DNA from: Atopobium sp. UBA6362
GTDB taxonomy: Bacteria; Actinomycetota; Coriobacteriia; Coriobacteriales; Atopobiaceae
Reading direction: 5' to 3'
DNA length: 5,560 nucleotides
NCBI GenBank assembly: GCA_002440065.1
Contig: DJRK01000105.1
Coordinates: 5,320-10,879, forward strand
A program made the position numbers and the translations under genes. Shown here one piece after another: positions 5,272 to 5,560 of the stretch. The notes beneath the pieces are model-generated. The model had not been told where the DNA came from. It searched no databases and saw only the letters and a program-made list of their open reading frames with translations. Each line of letters opens with the position of its first letter. Positions within the stretch are counted from its first letter, which is position 1.

Positions 5272-5560
5272 ATGGCAAAGATCGCGATGAAGACGCCGCT
5301 CGTCGAGATGGACGGCGACGAGATGACCCGCGTCATCTGGAAGGTCATCAAAGACGAGCTCATCTGCCCCTACGTCGACCTCAAGACCGAGTACTACGAC
5401 CTGGGCCTCGAGAACCGCGACGCCACGAACGACCAGGTGACCGTCGACTCCGCCGAGGCCACGAAGCGCCTGGGCGTCGCCGTGAAGTGCGCCACGATCA
5501 CCCCCAACGCCCAGCGCGTCGAGGAGTACCACCTCAAGCAGATGTGGAAGAGCCCCAACG
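5272..5560 (+). CDS. icd: NADP-dependent isocitrate dehydrogenase, eukaryote-like type, N-terminal part (cut by the window end)
   Basis: Converts isocitrate and NADP+ to 2-oxoglutarate, CO2 and NADPH in the cytoplasm. Only the first 96 codons are in the window; the family is about 400 residues, so roughly three quarters lies beyond. The visible part is almost colinear with human IDH1/IDH2: VEMDGDEMTR (11-20), YDLGLENRDATNDQVT (42-57), VKCATITP (71-78) and KQMWKSPN (89-96). By human IDH1 numbering, which matches without gaps, Lys72, Thr77, Arg82, Ser94 and Asn96 of the cofactor/isocitrate site are present. This is the eukaryote-like homodimeric NADP class, distinct from E. coli Icd. The start is ATG 5272 with GGAGG six bases upstream; ATG 5287 is a less likely alternative. 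The gene has its own promoter and is separated from the upstream gene by a strong terminator, so it is probably transcribed independently. Confidence 0.95.
   Translation, partial: MAKIAMKTPLVEMDGDEMTRVIWKVIKDELICPYVDLKTEYYDLGLENRDATNDQVTVDSAEATKRLGVAVKCATITPNAQRVEEYHLKQMWKSPN

Noticed and set aside
4972..5532. A 186-codon minus-strand frame across the spacer and the icd start
   Set aside because: It runs antisense through the conserved isocitrate dehydrogenase coding sequence, a terminator and a tandem repeat.

Overview
The window is a high-GC (roughly two-thirds G+C by eye) bacterial chromosomal segment with four genes, all on the + strand: a CBS/DRTGG-regulated family II (manganese-type) inorganic pyrophosphatase, a TrmB-like tRNA (guanine-N7) methyltransferase, a DUF3825 protein with a long Pro/Ala/Glu/Lys-rich linker, and the 5' end of a eukaryote-type NADP isocitrate dehydrogenase that runs off the window. 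Near-complete C/G at third codon positions, the CBS-containing family II pyrophosphatase and the type II isocitrate dehydrogenase together suggest an actinobacterium of class Coriobacteriia (Eggerthella/Slackia-like). That placement is inference; no rRNA or other marker gene is present.

Layout. 1-107: upstream spacer with small GC-rich inverted repeats, an extended -10 promoter (59-67), a start-site dyad and a GGAGGA Shine-Dalgarno site. 108-1775: pyrophosphatase. 1776-1980: a 205-base spacer holding a long imperfect inverted repeat (1794-1898, 22-position arms), then a hairpin with a CTTCTT tail (1902-1929). 1981-2817: TrmB-like protein, best started at a GTG. 2818-2913: short spacer with a TATAAG -10 candidate and a GAAAGG Shine-Dalgarno. 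2914-5001: DUF3825 protein. 5002-5271: a 270-base spacer with a two-copy 26/27-bp tandem repeat, a G-poor C tract whose complement is G-quadruplex-like, a 13-bp perfect terminator hairpin, and the icd promoter and Shine-Dalgarno. 5272-5560: icd, 96 codons visible.

The genes look like separately transcribed neighbours rather than one pathway operon: each has its own spacer, three of four have a recognisable -10, and two spacers carry terminator-like hairpins. Pyrophosphatase and isocitrate dehydrogenase are core metabolism. The TrmB-like protein and the DUF3825 protein may both act on RNA, but no functional link is shown.

I see no CRISPR array, transposase, phage gene or defence cassette. The points most worth following are the substituted acidic residues in the TrmB-like active site, the modular DUF3825 protein, and the 105-bp inverted-repeat element between the first two genes.
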